From DATAUD01 sp035511075 (lineage in GTDB: Bacteria > Verrucomicrobiota > Verrucomicrobiia > Limisphaerales > Palsa-1400): a stretch of 64,000 nt of DNA. Shown piece after piece: positions 8,385-20,540 of this stretch. Under the pieces are notes generated by a model, which did no database searches, was not told the origin of the DNA, and saw nothing but the letters and a program-made list of their open reading frames with translations. The stretch covers positions 62,001-126,000 of the forward strand of contig DATKFW010000032.1 of assembly GCA_035511075.1 (NCBI GenBank), read 5' to 3'. Both the position numbers and the translations under genes were made by a program. Each line of letters opens with the position of its first letter. The stretch's first letter is position 1.

Positions 8385-10859
8385 ATGCTCCGAACTCTCA
8401 TTGTCGCCGCGTTTGTTTTTTTCACCGTTGCCCCTGGGCACGCGGACCCGGTCGGGCCCGTCGAGCAACCGCTGGTGATTGTTTCCAACGGGCCGCCCAT
8501 CAAGATGTTGATCCCCGGTTTCACGGCGCGCGAATTGCCGCTCCATTTGAATAACATCAACAGCCTGGTCTGCTCTCCCGACGGGCGCATTTTCGCCCTG
8601 GCGTACGATGGCAATGTATTTCAACTCAAGGCCAGCACCGGCGGCGGATTGGAAGACACGGCGTCCTACTTTTTCAAGAACGATCGCGACCAGATTCCGG
8701 CCAGCGTCGGCATGGCCTGGGGACCGGGCGGCCTTTATATCGCCAGCCGTGGCCGCGTCCTCCGCCTGCGCGACAAGGGCGACGGCACCGGGGAAGTGGA
8801 AACAATCGCCAGCGGATGGGTCGGTCCGGCCATCGCCGCGGGCGCCTCGCTCGATGCCGTTGGCGCAGCCGTAGATCGCGATGGCAATGTCTATTTCGGC
8901 CTCGGCGCAGACGCATGGTCGAATCCCTACCGCATCGACACAAACGGCCACAGCAGTTACAATGTTCACAGCGAGCGCGGCACGATCCAAAAGCTCTCTC
9001 CAGACTGGAAAAAGCGCGAAACCATCTGCACCGGCGTTCGGTTTACCGTGTCGCTTGCGATCAACGCCGCCGGGGACCTCTTTGCCACCGATCAGGAAGG
9101 AGCGACCTGGCTGGCCAACGGCAACCCGTTCGATGAATTGCTACAAATCGAACCGGGCCGACACTATGGATTCCCGCCGCGGCATCCGGTCTATCTCCCT
9201 GGCGTGATCGATGAACCGAGCGTATTCGATTACGGCCCGCAACATCAATCCACGTGCGGCCTTCACTTCGATGAACCGGTTGGCGGCGGCACGAACATTT
9301 TTGGTCCGAAATGGTGGCGCGGCGACGCTTTGGTCTCGGGGGAATCCCGCGGCAAGCTTTGGCGGACCAAGCTTGTCAAGACGCCGTCGGGCTACGTCGG
9401 GCAAACGGAACTTTTCGCCTGTTTGCGGATGCTGACACTCGACGCGATGCCGACGCCGCAAGGGGACTTGCTGATCACGTGCCACAGTGGCGAGCCTGAT
9501 TGGGGCACGGGACCGGAAGGTAAAGGCAAACTCTTCCAGATCTCCTACACCGATACGTCCGCGCCGCAACCTGTGTTTGCATATGCGGCCAGCCCGACGG
9601 AATTTCGCGTTGTTTTTGACCGGGCGCTGGACCCATTGCAATTCACCAATCTGGTCGGCTTGGCGGCCATTGACATGGGGAAATATGTCACCGCAGGCAA
9701 CCGCTTCGAGCCCTTTCATCCCGGCTACCCGGCAGTGCAACGGCAACTGGCTGTCCCGCGATACAAGTTGCCGATCCTGTCCGCCGGCATTTCCGCCAAC
9801 GGCAGCGCCATTGGGTTGCGCACAACGCCGTGCGTGGAGGCGGTCAATTACGGCATCACAGTCGGCGGAGCCCTTGGGGACATCGATGTTCTCAGCGATC
9901 TGACTGGGTTTGAAGCGCAATGGCACGATGCCAGCGGAATGGTGGCGTGGTCCGGCTGGCTGCCGCATCCGGATTTGACCGTGGCGAGAGCTTTCACGGC
10001 TGCCAGCCAGGAGCACCGCGAGCTTTTCGAGTTGCTTGCAACGCCCGGAACGCTGACGTTGCGAGGGCAGCTTGATCTTTGGTCCATGTTGCATCCGGCC
10101 ATTCAACCTGGGGAGAAACTCTCGTTCGAGTATCCGCCGGAAACGGTCACGGTCATTTTCAAGGCCGGCGGCAAAATGAAGTTGAAGACCAGCGTTGGCC
10201 AGGAGCGCATCGGGCCGGATGCGATTCAAATCACCACAATCTCCAAAGAAGCCCAATGGATTCCGGTGGAAATTACCCTGGCGACGGGGCGGGGCGGTAC
10301 GGCGTTGGACGTGAGCTGGTTTACCGACGAAGACCCGCGCCCGCGGGCGTTGCCGTTGAGACGGGTGTTGCTGCCGTGGGCCACGCCGGCCACGGATGAA
10401 CCGCCGGCGCCGGCGGTGCGACAGATTCCGGAGATTGCAGGCGGTGATTGGCAGAGGGGGAAAAGGATTTTTTACAGCGAGCAGCCGGGCTGTTTCAAAT
10501 GCCATGAGGTCGCGGGTCAGGGCGGCAGGATCGGGCCGGACCTATCTAATCTAGTTTATCGCGATTACGCTTCCGTTCTCAAGGACATTGTTGAGCCGAG
10601 CGCGGCGATCAACCCCGACCACCTGGCCTACAACGTGGAGCTGGCCGACGGCACGGTGGAGACCGGTGTCATTGTCTCCGACACGCCGGAAAAGCTTGTC
10701 ATTGGCCAAGTTACGGGGCAAAGCATAGAGATTCCCAGGAACAAGATCGTGCGCGCAAAGCCCTCTGCCGTTTCGCTCATGCCGGAAGGCCTTCTGAAGG
10801 GCCTGAGCGCCGGGCAACAACGCGATCTGCTAACCTTTCTCCTTACCAGCCCGCCATGA
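8385..10859 (+). CDS. Secreted PVC-type dehydrogenase with C-terminal haem-binding domain
   Basis: The 824-residue protein has a signal peptide (LRTLIVAAFVFFTVAPGHA). Residues about 35-400 resemble the beta-propeller glucose/sorbosone dehydrogenase-like domain of Planctomycetes and Verrucomicrobia (GMAWGPGGLYIASRGRVLRL, DRDGNVYFGLG). The C-terminal 130 residues carry CFKCH at 703-707, a CxxCH c-type haem site, followed by GPDLSNLVYRDYASVLKDIV and NPDHLAYNVELADGTVETG, as in the Pirellula/Verrucomicrobium-type haem-binding domain (TIGR02603-like). It probably oxidises a sugar or polymer-derived substrate outside the cytoplasmic membrane and passes electrons to the haem. The substrate cannot be deduced. 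It seems to be a single-gene unit before gyrB. Confidence 0.8.
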   Translation: MLRTLIVAAFVFFTVAPGHADPVGPVEQPLVIVSNGPPIKMLIPGFTARELPLHLNNINSLVCSPDGRIFALAYDGNVFQLKASTGGGLEDTASYFFKNDRDQIPASVGMAWGPGGLYIASRGRVLRLRDKGDGTGEVETIASGWVGPAIAAGASLDAVGAAVDRDGNVYFGLGADAWSNPYRIDTNGHSSYNVHSERGTIQKLSPDWKKRETICTGVRFTVSLAINAAGDLFATDQEGATWLANGNPFDELLQIEPGRHYGFPPRHPVYLPGVIDEPSVFDYGPQHQSTCGLHFDEPVGGGTNIFGPKWWRGDALVSGESRGKLWRTKLVKTPSGYVGQTELFACLRMLTLDAMPTPQGDLLITCHSGEPDWGTGPEGKGKLFQISYTDTSAPQPVFAYAASPTEFRVVFDRALDPLQFTNLVGLAAIDMGKYVTAGNRFEPFHPGYPAVQRQLAVPRYKLPILSAGISANGSAIGLRTTPCVEAVNYGITVGGALGDIDVLSDLTGFEAQWHDASGMVAWSGWLPHPDLTVARAFTAASQEHRELFELLATPGTLTLRGQLDLWSMLHPAIQPGEKLSFEYPPETVTVIFKAGGKMKLKTSVGQERIGPDAIQITTISKEAQWIPVEITLATGRGGTALDVSWFTDEDPRPRALPLRRVLLPWATPATDEPPAPAVRQIPEIAGGDWQRGKRIFYSEQPGCFKCHEVAGQGGRIGPDLSNLVYRDYASVLKDIVEPSAAINPDHLAYNVELADGTVETGVIVSDTPEKLVIGQVTGQSIEIPRNKIVRAKPSAVSLMPEGLLKGLSAGQQRDLLTFLLTSPP

Positions 10860-10945
10860 AGGTCCGGCCCCAAGGCTTTGTATAAAGTGCAAGACAAATC
10901 CCCAACTAATAGTGGTTTTTGGGCGAAAAAACCTCAATTTAAACG

Positions 10946-10974
10946 TTGTTTTTAGGCCCGTTTTTTCGTACATT
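10946..10974 (+). promoter_or_regulatory. Candidate sigma-70 promoter for gyrB
   Basis: TTGTTT (10946-10951) and TACATT (10969-10974) are separated by 17 bases, 60 bases before the gyrB ATG, in an AT-rich gap. Confidence 0.4.
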
Positions 10975-11033
10975 TTTAGTGTCGCACGCGGCAGGCAGAA
11001 ATCCTCCGTCGCGCGCCCGATTTCAAGGTCAAA

Positions 11034-13530
<2,497 letters not shown>

Positions 13531-13538
<8 letters not shown>

Positions 13539-14124
13539 ATACGTTGTGCCGACGCTTCATATCATTGCAGGGCCAAATGGCGTTGGAAAAACGACCTTTG
13601 CGGACCGCTTTTTGCCGCAGACCATCAGGCAATTGGAATTTGTGAACGCGGATTTGATTGCGCGCGGTTTGTCGCCTTACGATCCGGACTCGGTCGCAAT
13701 GGAAGCGGGACGCGTGGCGTTGGAGCGGATTCGGCGTTTGATAAATGATCGGCAATCGTTTACCTGGGAATCCACGATGAGCGGAAGGACGGCCGTTGGC
13801 TGGCTTCAAGCCGCAAAGAAGTTCGGCTATCGAATCAAGTGTTATTTTCTTTGGGTGAGAGAAGTTGAGACAACGCTCAGACGGATCCGACAGCGTGTCC
13901 AAGAAGGCGGTCACAACATTGACCTCAAGATTTCCCAACGCCGATTCTTTAAGACGATTCAGAATTTCTTTTCCATCTATCGGCCGCTTTGCGACACTTG
14001 GAAACTGATTGCCAACGATGGGGAGGCGCCCCGGTTGGTGGCGGTGGAAAAGGAGGGCAGATTGGTTACCCGGGACCGTAAGGCAGCCGCCGAGATACTC
14101 CGGGAAGCTGGAGTGGTTTTATGA
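13531..14124 (+). CDS. Zeta-toxin-like kinase
   Basis: The 197-residue protein is a P-loop kinase of the zeta toxin type, enzymes that phosphorylate UDP-N-acetyl sugars or related small molecules. Walker A is GPNGVGKTT (Lys about 20). NADLIARGLSPYDPDSVAMEAGR and TWESTMSGR follow, matching the zeta nucleotide/substrate region with its Asp, Arg and E-x-T residues. ATG 13531 overlaps the gyrB stop by eight bases; an earlier in-frame ATG at 13516 is less likely. It overlaps the next small gene by four bases (ATGA), so the pair is translationally coupled. Whether it is a true toxin or a housekeeping kinase is unknown. Confidence 0.75.
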
Positions 14125-14429
14125 AACTTGATTTTATAGAAATTGACGAATCAGAGATGGACATTGAAGACCTGCAAGTGGAGCGCGATTTGCAAATGGC
14201 GGCGGTCGATGCGATCCGGCGCGCCCGGCGTTGCGGCACGTATTACGTGATTTCCGAAGACGACCAAATCAAAGAGATTCCTGGTGATAAAACCGGCCCT
14301 TACGAAGAAAGATTGCTTGCGCGCGCGGCGCGGTTGGACGGGAGAATCGCGGAACTGCAATCACGTCAAGCGGAAGAGCCGGCCGCCGTTTTGAACGATC
14401 GTCCGGCGCCGCACAACACGCGACCGTAG
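14121..14429 (+). CDS. Small partner of the zeta-like kinase
   Basis: Its 102 residues start MKLDFIEIDESEMDIEDL and are strongly acidic at the N-terminus, then helical (VERDLQMAAVDAIRRARRCG). The ATGA overlap with the zeta-like gene argues for stoichiometric partnership, so it is a candidate antitoxin or regulator, though it is not recognisably an epsilon antitoxin. The C-terminal third (RAARLDGRIAELQSRQ) could be coiled. It ends 12 bases before gyrA. Confidence 0.6.
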   Translation: MKLDFIEIDESEMDIEDLQVERDLQMAAVDAIRRARRCGTYYVISEDDQIKEIPGDKTGPYEERLLARAARLDGRIAELQSRQAEEPAAVLNDRPAPHNTRP

Positions 14430-14441
14430 AATTTGCATCCC

Positions 14442-17141
14442 ATGGCTGATTCAGAAGACTCCAAACCTCCGCAAAAACCGGGAGAGAACCCGCCACCGGG
14501 CGGCGGTGCCACGCCGCTTTTTGCCGCCAATGAGACCATCCAGAAGATCAACGTCGCCGACGAGATCAAGAATTCGTTCCTGGATTATTCGATGTCGGTC
14601 ATCATTTCCCGAGCGTTGCCCGACGCCCGTGACGGGTTGAAACCTTCGCAGCGGCGCATCCTCTTCGCGATGCACCGGCTTAATCTCTATCCGGGCCGCA
14701 AGCATTACAAGTGCGCCAAAATCTGCGGCGACACCAGCGGCGATTTTCATCCGCACGGCGAGGCCGTCATTTATCCGACGCTGGTCCACATGGTGCAGCC
14801 ATGGGCGATGCGCGAGCCGCTCATCGATGGGCAGGGAAATTTTGGGTCCGTCGAGGGCGATCCTCCCGCCGCCATGCGTTATACGGAGGCGCGCATGACG
14901 CATCTGGGTGGCGCGCTCATGGAGGACATGGAAAAGGACACCGTCGATTTCGTGCCCAATTATGATGAACGGCTGACCGAACCGAAGGTGTTTCCGGCGG
15001 CGTTTCCGAATTTGTTGATTAACGGCGGCACGGGCATCGCGGTGGGCATGGCCACCAACATGGCCCCGCACAATCTAGGCGAGGTCATCGACGGCATCTG
15101 CGCGCAGATCGACAACCCGGAAATCACCGTTGACCAATTGATGCAGCACATCAAAGGCCCGGACTTTCCCACCGGCTGCACCATTTGCGGGCTGGGCGGC
15201 ATCAAGGAATATTTCACGACGGGCCGGGGCGCGGTCAAAATCCGCGGCAAGATGGGCCTGGAAGAACTCAAGGGCGGGCGCGAACAGATCGTCGTCACCG
15301 CCATCCCCTACAACGTCAACCGCGCGCTGCTGGTCGAGCGGATCGCGGAGCTTGTCAACGAGAAAGTCATCACCGATATCACCGCCGTACGCGATGAGTC
15401 CGATGAAAACACGCGGGTGGTCATCGAACTCAAGCGGGACGCGCTGCCGAAGGTCGTCATCAACAACCTCTACGAGCACACGGCGCTGGAAAGCAGTTTC
15501 GCGGTCAATTCGCTGGCCATTGACCACGGGCGGCCCAAAACCCTCGGGCTCAAGGCGCTGATCAACTGTTATATCGACCATCGGCGGGAAGTCGTCATCC
15601 GGCGCACGCGTTTCGAGTTGCGCAAGGCGGAAGAGCGCGCCGAAACGCTGGAGGGCTACCTCATCGCCCTGGCCAATCTTGATGAATTTATCCGCATCAT
15701 CCGCCAATCCAATACGCGGGAGGAGGCGAGAATCAAGTTGCTGGCCTTCGATTTCACCCGGCAGCAGATCGAGAGTATTGGCATCATTATTCGCAACGAG
15801 GACCGCCTGACCAGCGGGCGTTATTCCTTCAGCGAAGCGCAGGCCAACTCCATTCTGGAATTGCGTCTGTATCAATTGACCGGGCTGGAAGTCGATAAGA
15901 TCCGGGAGGAATACGGCCAACTGCTCGATCGGATCAAGGATTTGCTCGACATTCTGGCCAAAGAGACGCGCGTTTTCGCCATCATCAAAGAAGAGCTGCG
16001 CGTGATCAAGGAGAAGTACGCGACGCCGCGCCTGACGGACCTGGTGCCGGAGGAGGGAGAGATCGCAATTGAGGATTTGATCGCCAACGAAGGGGTCATC
16101 ATCACCATCAGCCACGCCGGCTTGATCAAGCGCACCAACGTCAGTTCGTATCGCGCCCAGCGACGGGGCGGCAAAGGCGTCATCGGCATGGCCACCCGCG
16201 AAAGCTCGGCCGCGCCGGGAGAGGTGGAGGACTTTATCGAGCATCTTTTCACCGCCAGCACGCACGATTATTTGATGTTCTTCACCAACAGCGGGCGCGC
16301 ATACGTCGAACGGGTCCACGAAGTTCCCGACATGGGGCGGGCGGCCAAGGGGCGCAGCATTGCTAATTTGCTCGAACTCAAGGCGGATGAAAAAATCGCC
16401 GCCTTGATCCGGGTCATTTCCAAGACCGGGGCGAACAAGGAGGACATCACCTGGGCGCAGGCGGGCGAAATCTTTTTCGCGACCCAAAAAGGAACAGTCA
16501 AGAAGACTTCCTTGAATGAATTCGCCAATGTTCGCAAAGGCGGCATCATCGCCATCAGTGTCGAGCAGGGTGACGCCTTGATCGAAGCCAAGCTGACACG
16601 CGGGAGCATCGTAGAAAACGACGACGTAAAAGATCCCGGCGACGAAGTGGTGCTGATCACGCGGGAAGGAATGAGCATTCGGTTTCCGGAGTCGGACGTG
16701 CGTTCCATGGGCAGGGCGGCAACCGGGGTGCGGGGCATCAATTTAAGCGATACGGATGCGGTGGTGGCACTGGCAATTGTCGTGCCGGACGCGACGCTCC
16801 TGGTTGCGGGCCAAAACGGCATCGGCAAGCGGACCGATTTTGGCGAATACCGACAGCAATCGCGCGGCGGCAAAGGAATCATCACGATGAAGACCACGGA
16901 CCGCACGGGCACGGTGGTCGGCGCGTTGACGGTCAAGGATGCCGACGAAATCATGCTGATCACTGTTGCCGGGCAGATGGTGCGGACGCGGGTGAGCGAC
17001 ATCCGCGAAGCGGGGCGCAATACGCAAGGCGTCAAATTGATCGACTTGGGAGCGACGGACAAACTTCAAGCCATCGCCCCCGTCATCAGCGAGGAAAAGG
17101 AAGAAGTCAACGGAGCAGAACCGCCGGCCGCAAGTTCTTGA
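14442..17141 (+). CDS. gyrA: DNA gyrase subunit A
   Basis: GyrA makes and reseals the double-strand break during supercoiling. The 899-residue protein has the breakage-reunion domain (LDYSMSVIISRALPDARDGL, PSQRRILFAM), the catalytic tyrosine in AAMRYTEARM (Tyr 147), and six C-terminal beta-pinwheel blades with gyrase-box-like RRGGKGVIGM and SRGGKGIITM. ATG 14442 is used; an in-frame TTG at 14433 is an alternative. In the quinolone region the sequence reads HPHGEAVIYPTLV, so the positions equivalent to E. coli Ser83 and Asp87 are Ala 108 and Pro 112. The gene closes the gyrase cluster. Confidence 0.96.
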   Translation: MADSEDSKPPQKPGENPPPGGGATPLFAANETIQKINVADEIKNSFLDYSMSVIISRALPDARDGLKPSQRRILFAMHRLNLYPGRKHYKCAKICGDTSGDFHPHGEAVIYPTLVHMVQPWAMREPLIDGQGNFGSVEGDPPAAMRYTEARMTHLGGALMEDMEKDTVDFVPNYDERLTEPKVFPAAFPNLLINGGTGIAVGMATNMAPHNLGEVIDGICAQIDNPEITVDQLMQHIKGPDFPTGCTICGLGGIKEYFTTGRGAVKIRGKMGLEELKGGREQIVVTAIPYNVNRALLVERIAELVNEKVITDITAVRDESDENTRVVIELKRDALPKVVINNLYEHTALESSFAVNSLAIDHGRPKTLGLKALINCYIDHRREVVIRRTRFELRKAEERAETLEGYLIALANLDEFIRIIRQSNTREEARIKLLAFDFTRQQIESIGIIIRNEDRLTSGRYSFSEAQANSILELRLYQLTGLEVDKIREEYGQLLDRIKDLLDILAKETRVFAIIKEELRVIKEKYATPRLTDLVPEEGEIAIEDLIANEGVIITISHAGLIKRTNVSSYRAQRRGGKGVIGMATRESSAAPGEVEDFIEHLFTASTHDYLMFFTNSGRAYVERVHEVPDMGRAAKGRSIANLLELKADEKIAALIRVISKTGANKEDITWAQAGEIFFATQKGTVKKTSLNEFANVRKGGIIAISVEQGDALIEAKLTRGSIVENDDVKDPGDEVVLITREGMSIRFPESDVRSMGRAATGVRGINLSDTDAVVALAIVVPDATLLVAGQNGIGKRTDFGEYRQQSRGGKGIITMKTTDRTGTVVGALTVKDADEIMLITVAGQMVRTRVSDIREAGRNTQGVKLIDLGATDKLQAIAPVISEEKEEVNGAEPPAASS

Positions 17142-17159
17142 GTTGTAGTCGTGATTCGG

Positions 17160-17210
17160 TTCGGCCGTCAGGCCCCAGCGGTGGCGGATATTTCGCTCGA
17201 TCAGCCCGAA
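17160..17210 (-). pseudogene. Duplicated 3' fragment of the ABC permease gene
   Basis: These 51 bases match 17853-17903, the 3' end of the permease gene at 17835-18626, at 47 of 51 positions and in the same orientation. On the minus strand they encode IERNIRHRWGLTAE where the permease has IERKIRHRWGLTAE. Nothing else of the permease is present. It is a relic of a local duplication or recombination downstream of gyrA. Confidence 0.75.
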
Positions 17211-17279
17211 TTGGGTTGCAGCCGTGCTACGTAGAACACCCCCTTGGTGTTGCAATGGGTACGCGTATACTGTCGAAGA

Positions 17280-17789
17280 ATGAATACAAATATCGTTTCC
17301 CAATACCGTTTAGCCTCTGTCCGCGCGATGAGGCAACTTACACCGGTTTTCGCATGTTGCGGCGCCATCGTTCTCTTAGCCGGTTGCGCTTCAGACCCTG
17401 AGTCGCACATGGTTTCTGCTCCACCGCCACTTGTGCCTGACCGCCAAGTGGTGACGACGACCACCACAACGACCCCGACCCCGGCCGCAGTTGCCGTTCC
17501 GACAGTGATCGACGGAAACCCCGCCACAGTGACAATCGCGACTGCGACGCCCGTCGTAAGCACCACCGTCGTGACCGAAGCCCCGCCACCGGTGCAGTCG
17601 GATGTCGCGCTGGCCCGGCCCGGCCCCAAGGATGTGTGGCTCGCAGGCCACTGGACGTGGCGCGACTCACGGTATCAATGGATGACGGCTCATTGGGAAT
17701 TGCCGCCCAGCTCGGGCGCCGTCTGGGTTGCGCCGCGCTGCGAGCAGCAAGGGAATGTCTATAAGTTTACCGAGGGCTATTGGAATTGA
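17280..17789 (+). CDS. Lipoprotein with WxxGxW-type repeats
   Basis: The protein has a lipoprotein signal ending in the lipobox LLAGC followed by a Thr/Pro-rich linker (VVTTTTTTTPTPAAVAVP). The C-terminus holds DVWLAGHWTWRD, QWMTAHWELPP and a final KFTEGYWN, the WxxGxW/YxxWxxGxW repeat type of small outer-membrane-associated lipoproteins of unknown role. ATG 17280 gives 169 residues; ATG 17328 directly before the hydrophobic stretch is an equally good start. It stands alone between the permease-gene fragment and the convergent ABC operon. Confidence 0.65.
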   Translation: MNTNIVSQYRLASVRAMRQLTPVFACCGAIVLLAGCASDPESHMVSAPPPLVPDRQVVTTTTTTTPTPAAVAVPTVIDGNPATVTIATATPVVSTTVVTEAPPPVQSDVALARPGPKDVWLAGHWTWRDSRYQWMTAHWELPPSSGAVWVAPRCEQQGNVYKFTEGYWN

Positions 17790-17834
17790 ACCGGGCGCGA
17801 TCGGCTTTTGGTGTGCTGATCGAAAATCCTTGGG

Positions 17835-18626
17835 CTAATGTTCGAGGTCCCGTTCGGCGGTCAGGCCCCAGCGGTGGCGGATTTTGCGCTCGATCACCCC
17901 GAAAATAAATTGGTCAAGCAGCAGGCCGAAAAGGATTGTCAATAACATGATGCCGATGACCTGCGCGACGTCGTTCAACTCGCGGCCCATGTAAAGTAAA
18001 AATCCCAGGCCGACACTGGATTTTATCAGCTCCGCCGAAACGGCGCCGTGCCAGCCCAGCGTCCAGCCGAGTTTCAGTCCGGTGACGATTCCGGGCAGGG
18101 CGGCCGGCATGATCACCTTGTGGTACATTGCCCAGGGCCGGGTGCCCAACGTCCGCGCGGCGCGCAGGTAAATGGGGGGAATGTTGAGAATCCCATCCGC
18201 AGTGGCAATCGCCACGGCTGACATCGAACTCATGATGACGACGAAATAAATCCCGCGATCACTCAAGCCGAAGATCAGCAGCGAGACGGGGACCCACGCC
18301 GCCGTCGGGAGTGTTTGCAGTCCGAGAAACAAGGATTTCAACGCCTTGTTGATCACCCAGGAAGTGCCCATCGCCGCGCCGATACACAGACCGATCGCGG
18401 CCGAGATGACAAAGCCGATGCTCATCCGTTTGAGCGTCGCGACGATGCTGGGCAGGAGCAGATGGTCGCGCGCCAATTCGACCATGCGCCGGGCCACTTG
18501 GAGTGGCGAGGGAAAAAGGTAGTCGTGGGTCTTGGGCAACGAAGCCAGGCACTGCCACGCCGCAAGGAGCAAAAGATAGAAAAGGGGGACCAGCAAAACC
18601 CCCGATTTCCTGGCCGGTGGTTTCAT
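17835..18626 (-). CDS. ABC transporter permease, SsuC/NrtB/TauC type
   Basis: This 263-residue inner-membrane protein has about six membrane helices (LLVPLFYLLLLAAWQCLASL first) and the permease signature region RAARTLGTRPWAMYHKVIMPAALPGIVTGLKLG with the EAA-like loop that docks to the ATPase. It belongs to the family importing nitrate, sulfonate, taurine or thiamine precursors. Its start overlaps the ATPase stop by four bases. Part of its 3' end is duplicated at 17160-17210. The substrate is not decided by sequence. Confidence 0.85.
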   Translation of the reverse strand: MKPPARKSGVLLVPLFYLLLLAAWQCLASLPKTHDYLFPSPLQVARRMVELARDHLLLPSIVATLKRMSIGFVISAAIGLCIGAAMGTSWVINKALKSLFLGLQTLPTAAWVPVSLLIFGLSDRGIYFVVIMSSMSAVAIATADGILNIPPIYLRAARTLGTRPWAMYHKVIMPAALPGIVTGLKLGWTLGWHGAVSAELIKSSVGLGFLLYMGRELNDVAQVIGIMLLTILFGLLLDQFIFGVIERKIRHRWGLTAERDLEH

Positions 18627-19387
18627 TGGGCGGGGGCGTGGTTGGTTTGTTTGAGTTTGTCCATCAACTCGGTGGCGAAACTGATCACCTTCGGGTCCTG
18701 GAAATCACGCGGACGCGGAAGATCGATGCGCACTTCGTGCATGAGGCGGCCCGGACTGCCGGAAAAAACAAAAATCCGGTCGCCCAGGCAGGCCGCCTCC
18801 TGCATTTCGTGCGTGACAAAAATGATCGTCTTGCGCGTTTCCTGGTGGATGCGCTGCAACTCCGTGTAGAGCTCCATTTTCACCATCGCGTCCAATCCGG
18901 AGAATGGTTCGTCGATCAAGAGCACACTCGGGTTGGGAGCCAGCGCCCTGGCCAGCGCCACGCGTTGTTTCATGCCGCCGGAAAGTTCGTGGATGAGGGA
19001 TCGTTCAACCTTCTCCAGGTGAACCATGCGCAAAAACGCCCGCGCCTTTTCCTTGCGGGCCGCCCGGCGCAGCCAGTGGCGCGGCAGCCCATAGCTGACG
19101 TTGTCAATTACATTGAGCCACGGGAAAAGCGCCGGTTCCTGGAACATCATCAAGCGGTCGCGGCCGGGACGATCGACCTCATTTCCGTCCAGGAGTATCC
19201 GGCCGCTGCTGGGCCGGGCAAACCCGGCAATGAGATTGAGCAGGGTCGTTTTTCCGCAACCCGACGGCCCGACGAAGACGACAAACTCGCCTTCGTTGAT
19301 TTCGATGTTGACCGGCTCCAGCGCCGGCGCATTTTGCTGCGAGACGGTTTCGTAGGATTTGGAGACGTTGTCGATGACGAGTTTCAA
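18623..19387 (-). CDS. ABC transporter ATP-binding protein, SsuB/NrtD type
   Basis: The 254 residues carry Walker A GPSGCGKTT, the Q-loop MFQEPALFPWL, signature LSGGMKQRVALARAL, Walker B VLLIDEPFSGLD and the switch His in FVTHEMQEA. It energises import through the permease, whose start overlaps the end of this gene. Its own start overlaps the end of the binding-protein gene by four bases. The family call is certain, the substrate not. Confidence 0.92.
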   Translation of the reverse strand: MKLVIDNVSKSYETVSQQNAPALEPVNIEINEGEFVVFVGPSGCGKTTLLNLIAGFARPSSGRILLDGNEVDRPGRDRLMMFQEPALFPWLNVIDNVSYGLPRHWLRRAARKEKARAFLRMVHLEKVERSLIHELSGGMKQRVALARALAPNPSVLLIDEPFSGLDAMVKMELYTELQRIHQETRKTIIFVTHEMQEAACLGDRIFVFSGSPGRLMHEVRIDLPRPRDFQDPKVISFATELMDKLKQTNHAPAQ

Positions 19388-20427
19388 TCGGTTGGCTGAT
19401 TGGTGACCGGGGGCAGATGATCCTCGGCCAGCACCTGGTTCAATAATGTCAAATCATAGATCCCTGTCAAATCAGGCTGCTGGCGCAGGAAATGGATTTG
19501 ATAGGCGGCGCGAGCGTCCTTGTCAAGCGACGACGCGATAGGGTCCCAGGTCAGTTGCACGCGTTGGAGCGCCCTGCTGATCGTCTCGGGGTTCAGGGCG
19601 TGGGTGGTTTCCTTGCGGATTTGTTCGTTCAAAATCGTTAATGCGGCGGCGGGATTGGTTTGGATCAGTTGCGTCACTTTGATATGCGCGCGCAAGAGGT
19701 TTCGGACTTCGTCGGCGTGGCTGGCCAAGAAAGCGCGGCTGACGATGAGTTGGGTTGTGACATATTTTCCGCCGGGCCAAAGGTCCTTCTCGTCCAGGAA
19801 CATTCTGCCGCCCGCCTCGAGAATCAGGCGCGATACCCACGGTTCAATGGTCCAAGCGCCGTCGATCTGTTTTTCCTGGAACATGGTCATTTGATCCGGG
19901 TTGGACAGGGCGATCAAATTGACCGTCCCGCCGGAAGCGGTGTCGCGATACCCTTGATCGCGGAACCAGATTCGGGCCGAAATGTCCTGCGTATTGGCGA
20001 GTTGCGGGGTGGCGATGGTTTTGCCCCCGAAATCGCGGTCGGTGAGGATTCCGGAATCACCGCGCACGACCAGCGCGGCCCCGCCGGAGGCCGCGCCGGC
20101 GATGATGACGAACTTTTCGCCGTGGGACCTGACGTATCCGTTAATCGTTGGGCCGGGGCCGATGAAGGTGGCGTCGATTTCGTCGGCAAAAAGGGCCTCG
20201 ATGGCGGTGGGGCCGCCGTCAAAGGCTGTCCACCGGATGGGGAAATTTTTCTCGAAGAGCCCGGTGGCGCGGGCGTAAAGGGCCTGGGCGTGAGTGATAT
20301 TGGGAAAAAAGCCGAGCCGCAACGTGACAGGCTTGTCATCGCCGCCGCGAACTGAAACCGAAAAGAAGAGCAGGCATACCAGTAACGGTATGCGCCATCG
20401 AAACCGCCTGCGAGGTTTGGAACGCAA
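19384..20427 (-). CDS. ABC transporter periplasmic binding protein, SsuA/NrtA type
   Basis: A 347-residue secreted protein with a basic N-terminus and hydrophobic signal (IPLLVCLLFFSVSV). The mature part begins TLRLGFFPNITHAQALYARA and contains FDGGPTAIEALFADEIDATFIG and GAWTIEPWVSRLI, the NMT1/aliphatic-sulfonate-type fold. It captures the ligand and delivers it to the permease. It is the first gene of a three-gene operon whose joints are four-base overlaps. Sulfonate, nitrate, taurine or a pyrimidine precursor are all possible. Confidence 0.85.
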   Translation of the reverse strand: MRSKPRRRFRWRIPLLVCLLFFSVSVRGGDDKPVTLRLGFFPNITHAQALYARATGLFEKNFPIRWTAFDGGPTAIEALFADEIDATFIGPGPTINGYVRSHGEKFVIIAGAASGGAALVVRGDSGILTDRDFGGKTIATPQLANTQDISARIWFRDQGYRDTASGGTVNLIALSNPDQMTMFQEKQIDGAWTIEPWVSRLILEAGGRMFLDEKDLWPGGKYVTTQLIVSRAFLASHADEVRNLLRAHIKVTQLIQTNPAAALTILNEQIRKETTHALNPETISRALQRVQLTWDPIASSLDKDARAAYQIHFLRQQPDLTGIYDLTLLNQVLAEDHLPPVTNQPTD

Positions 20428-20540
20428 AGAGAAACCTTCTCTGGCGGGGGGCGCCGAGGGAATTTATACCAGGATGAGCCGTTGGCAATTTTATTTTGGC
20501 ATTCCGGGCGGGTATCGGGTTTGATTCCTGGGCGCTGATC

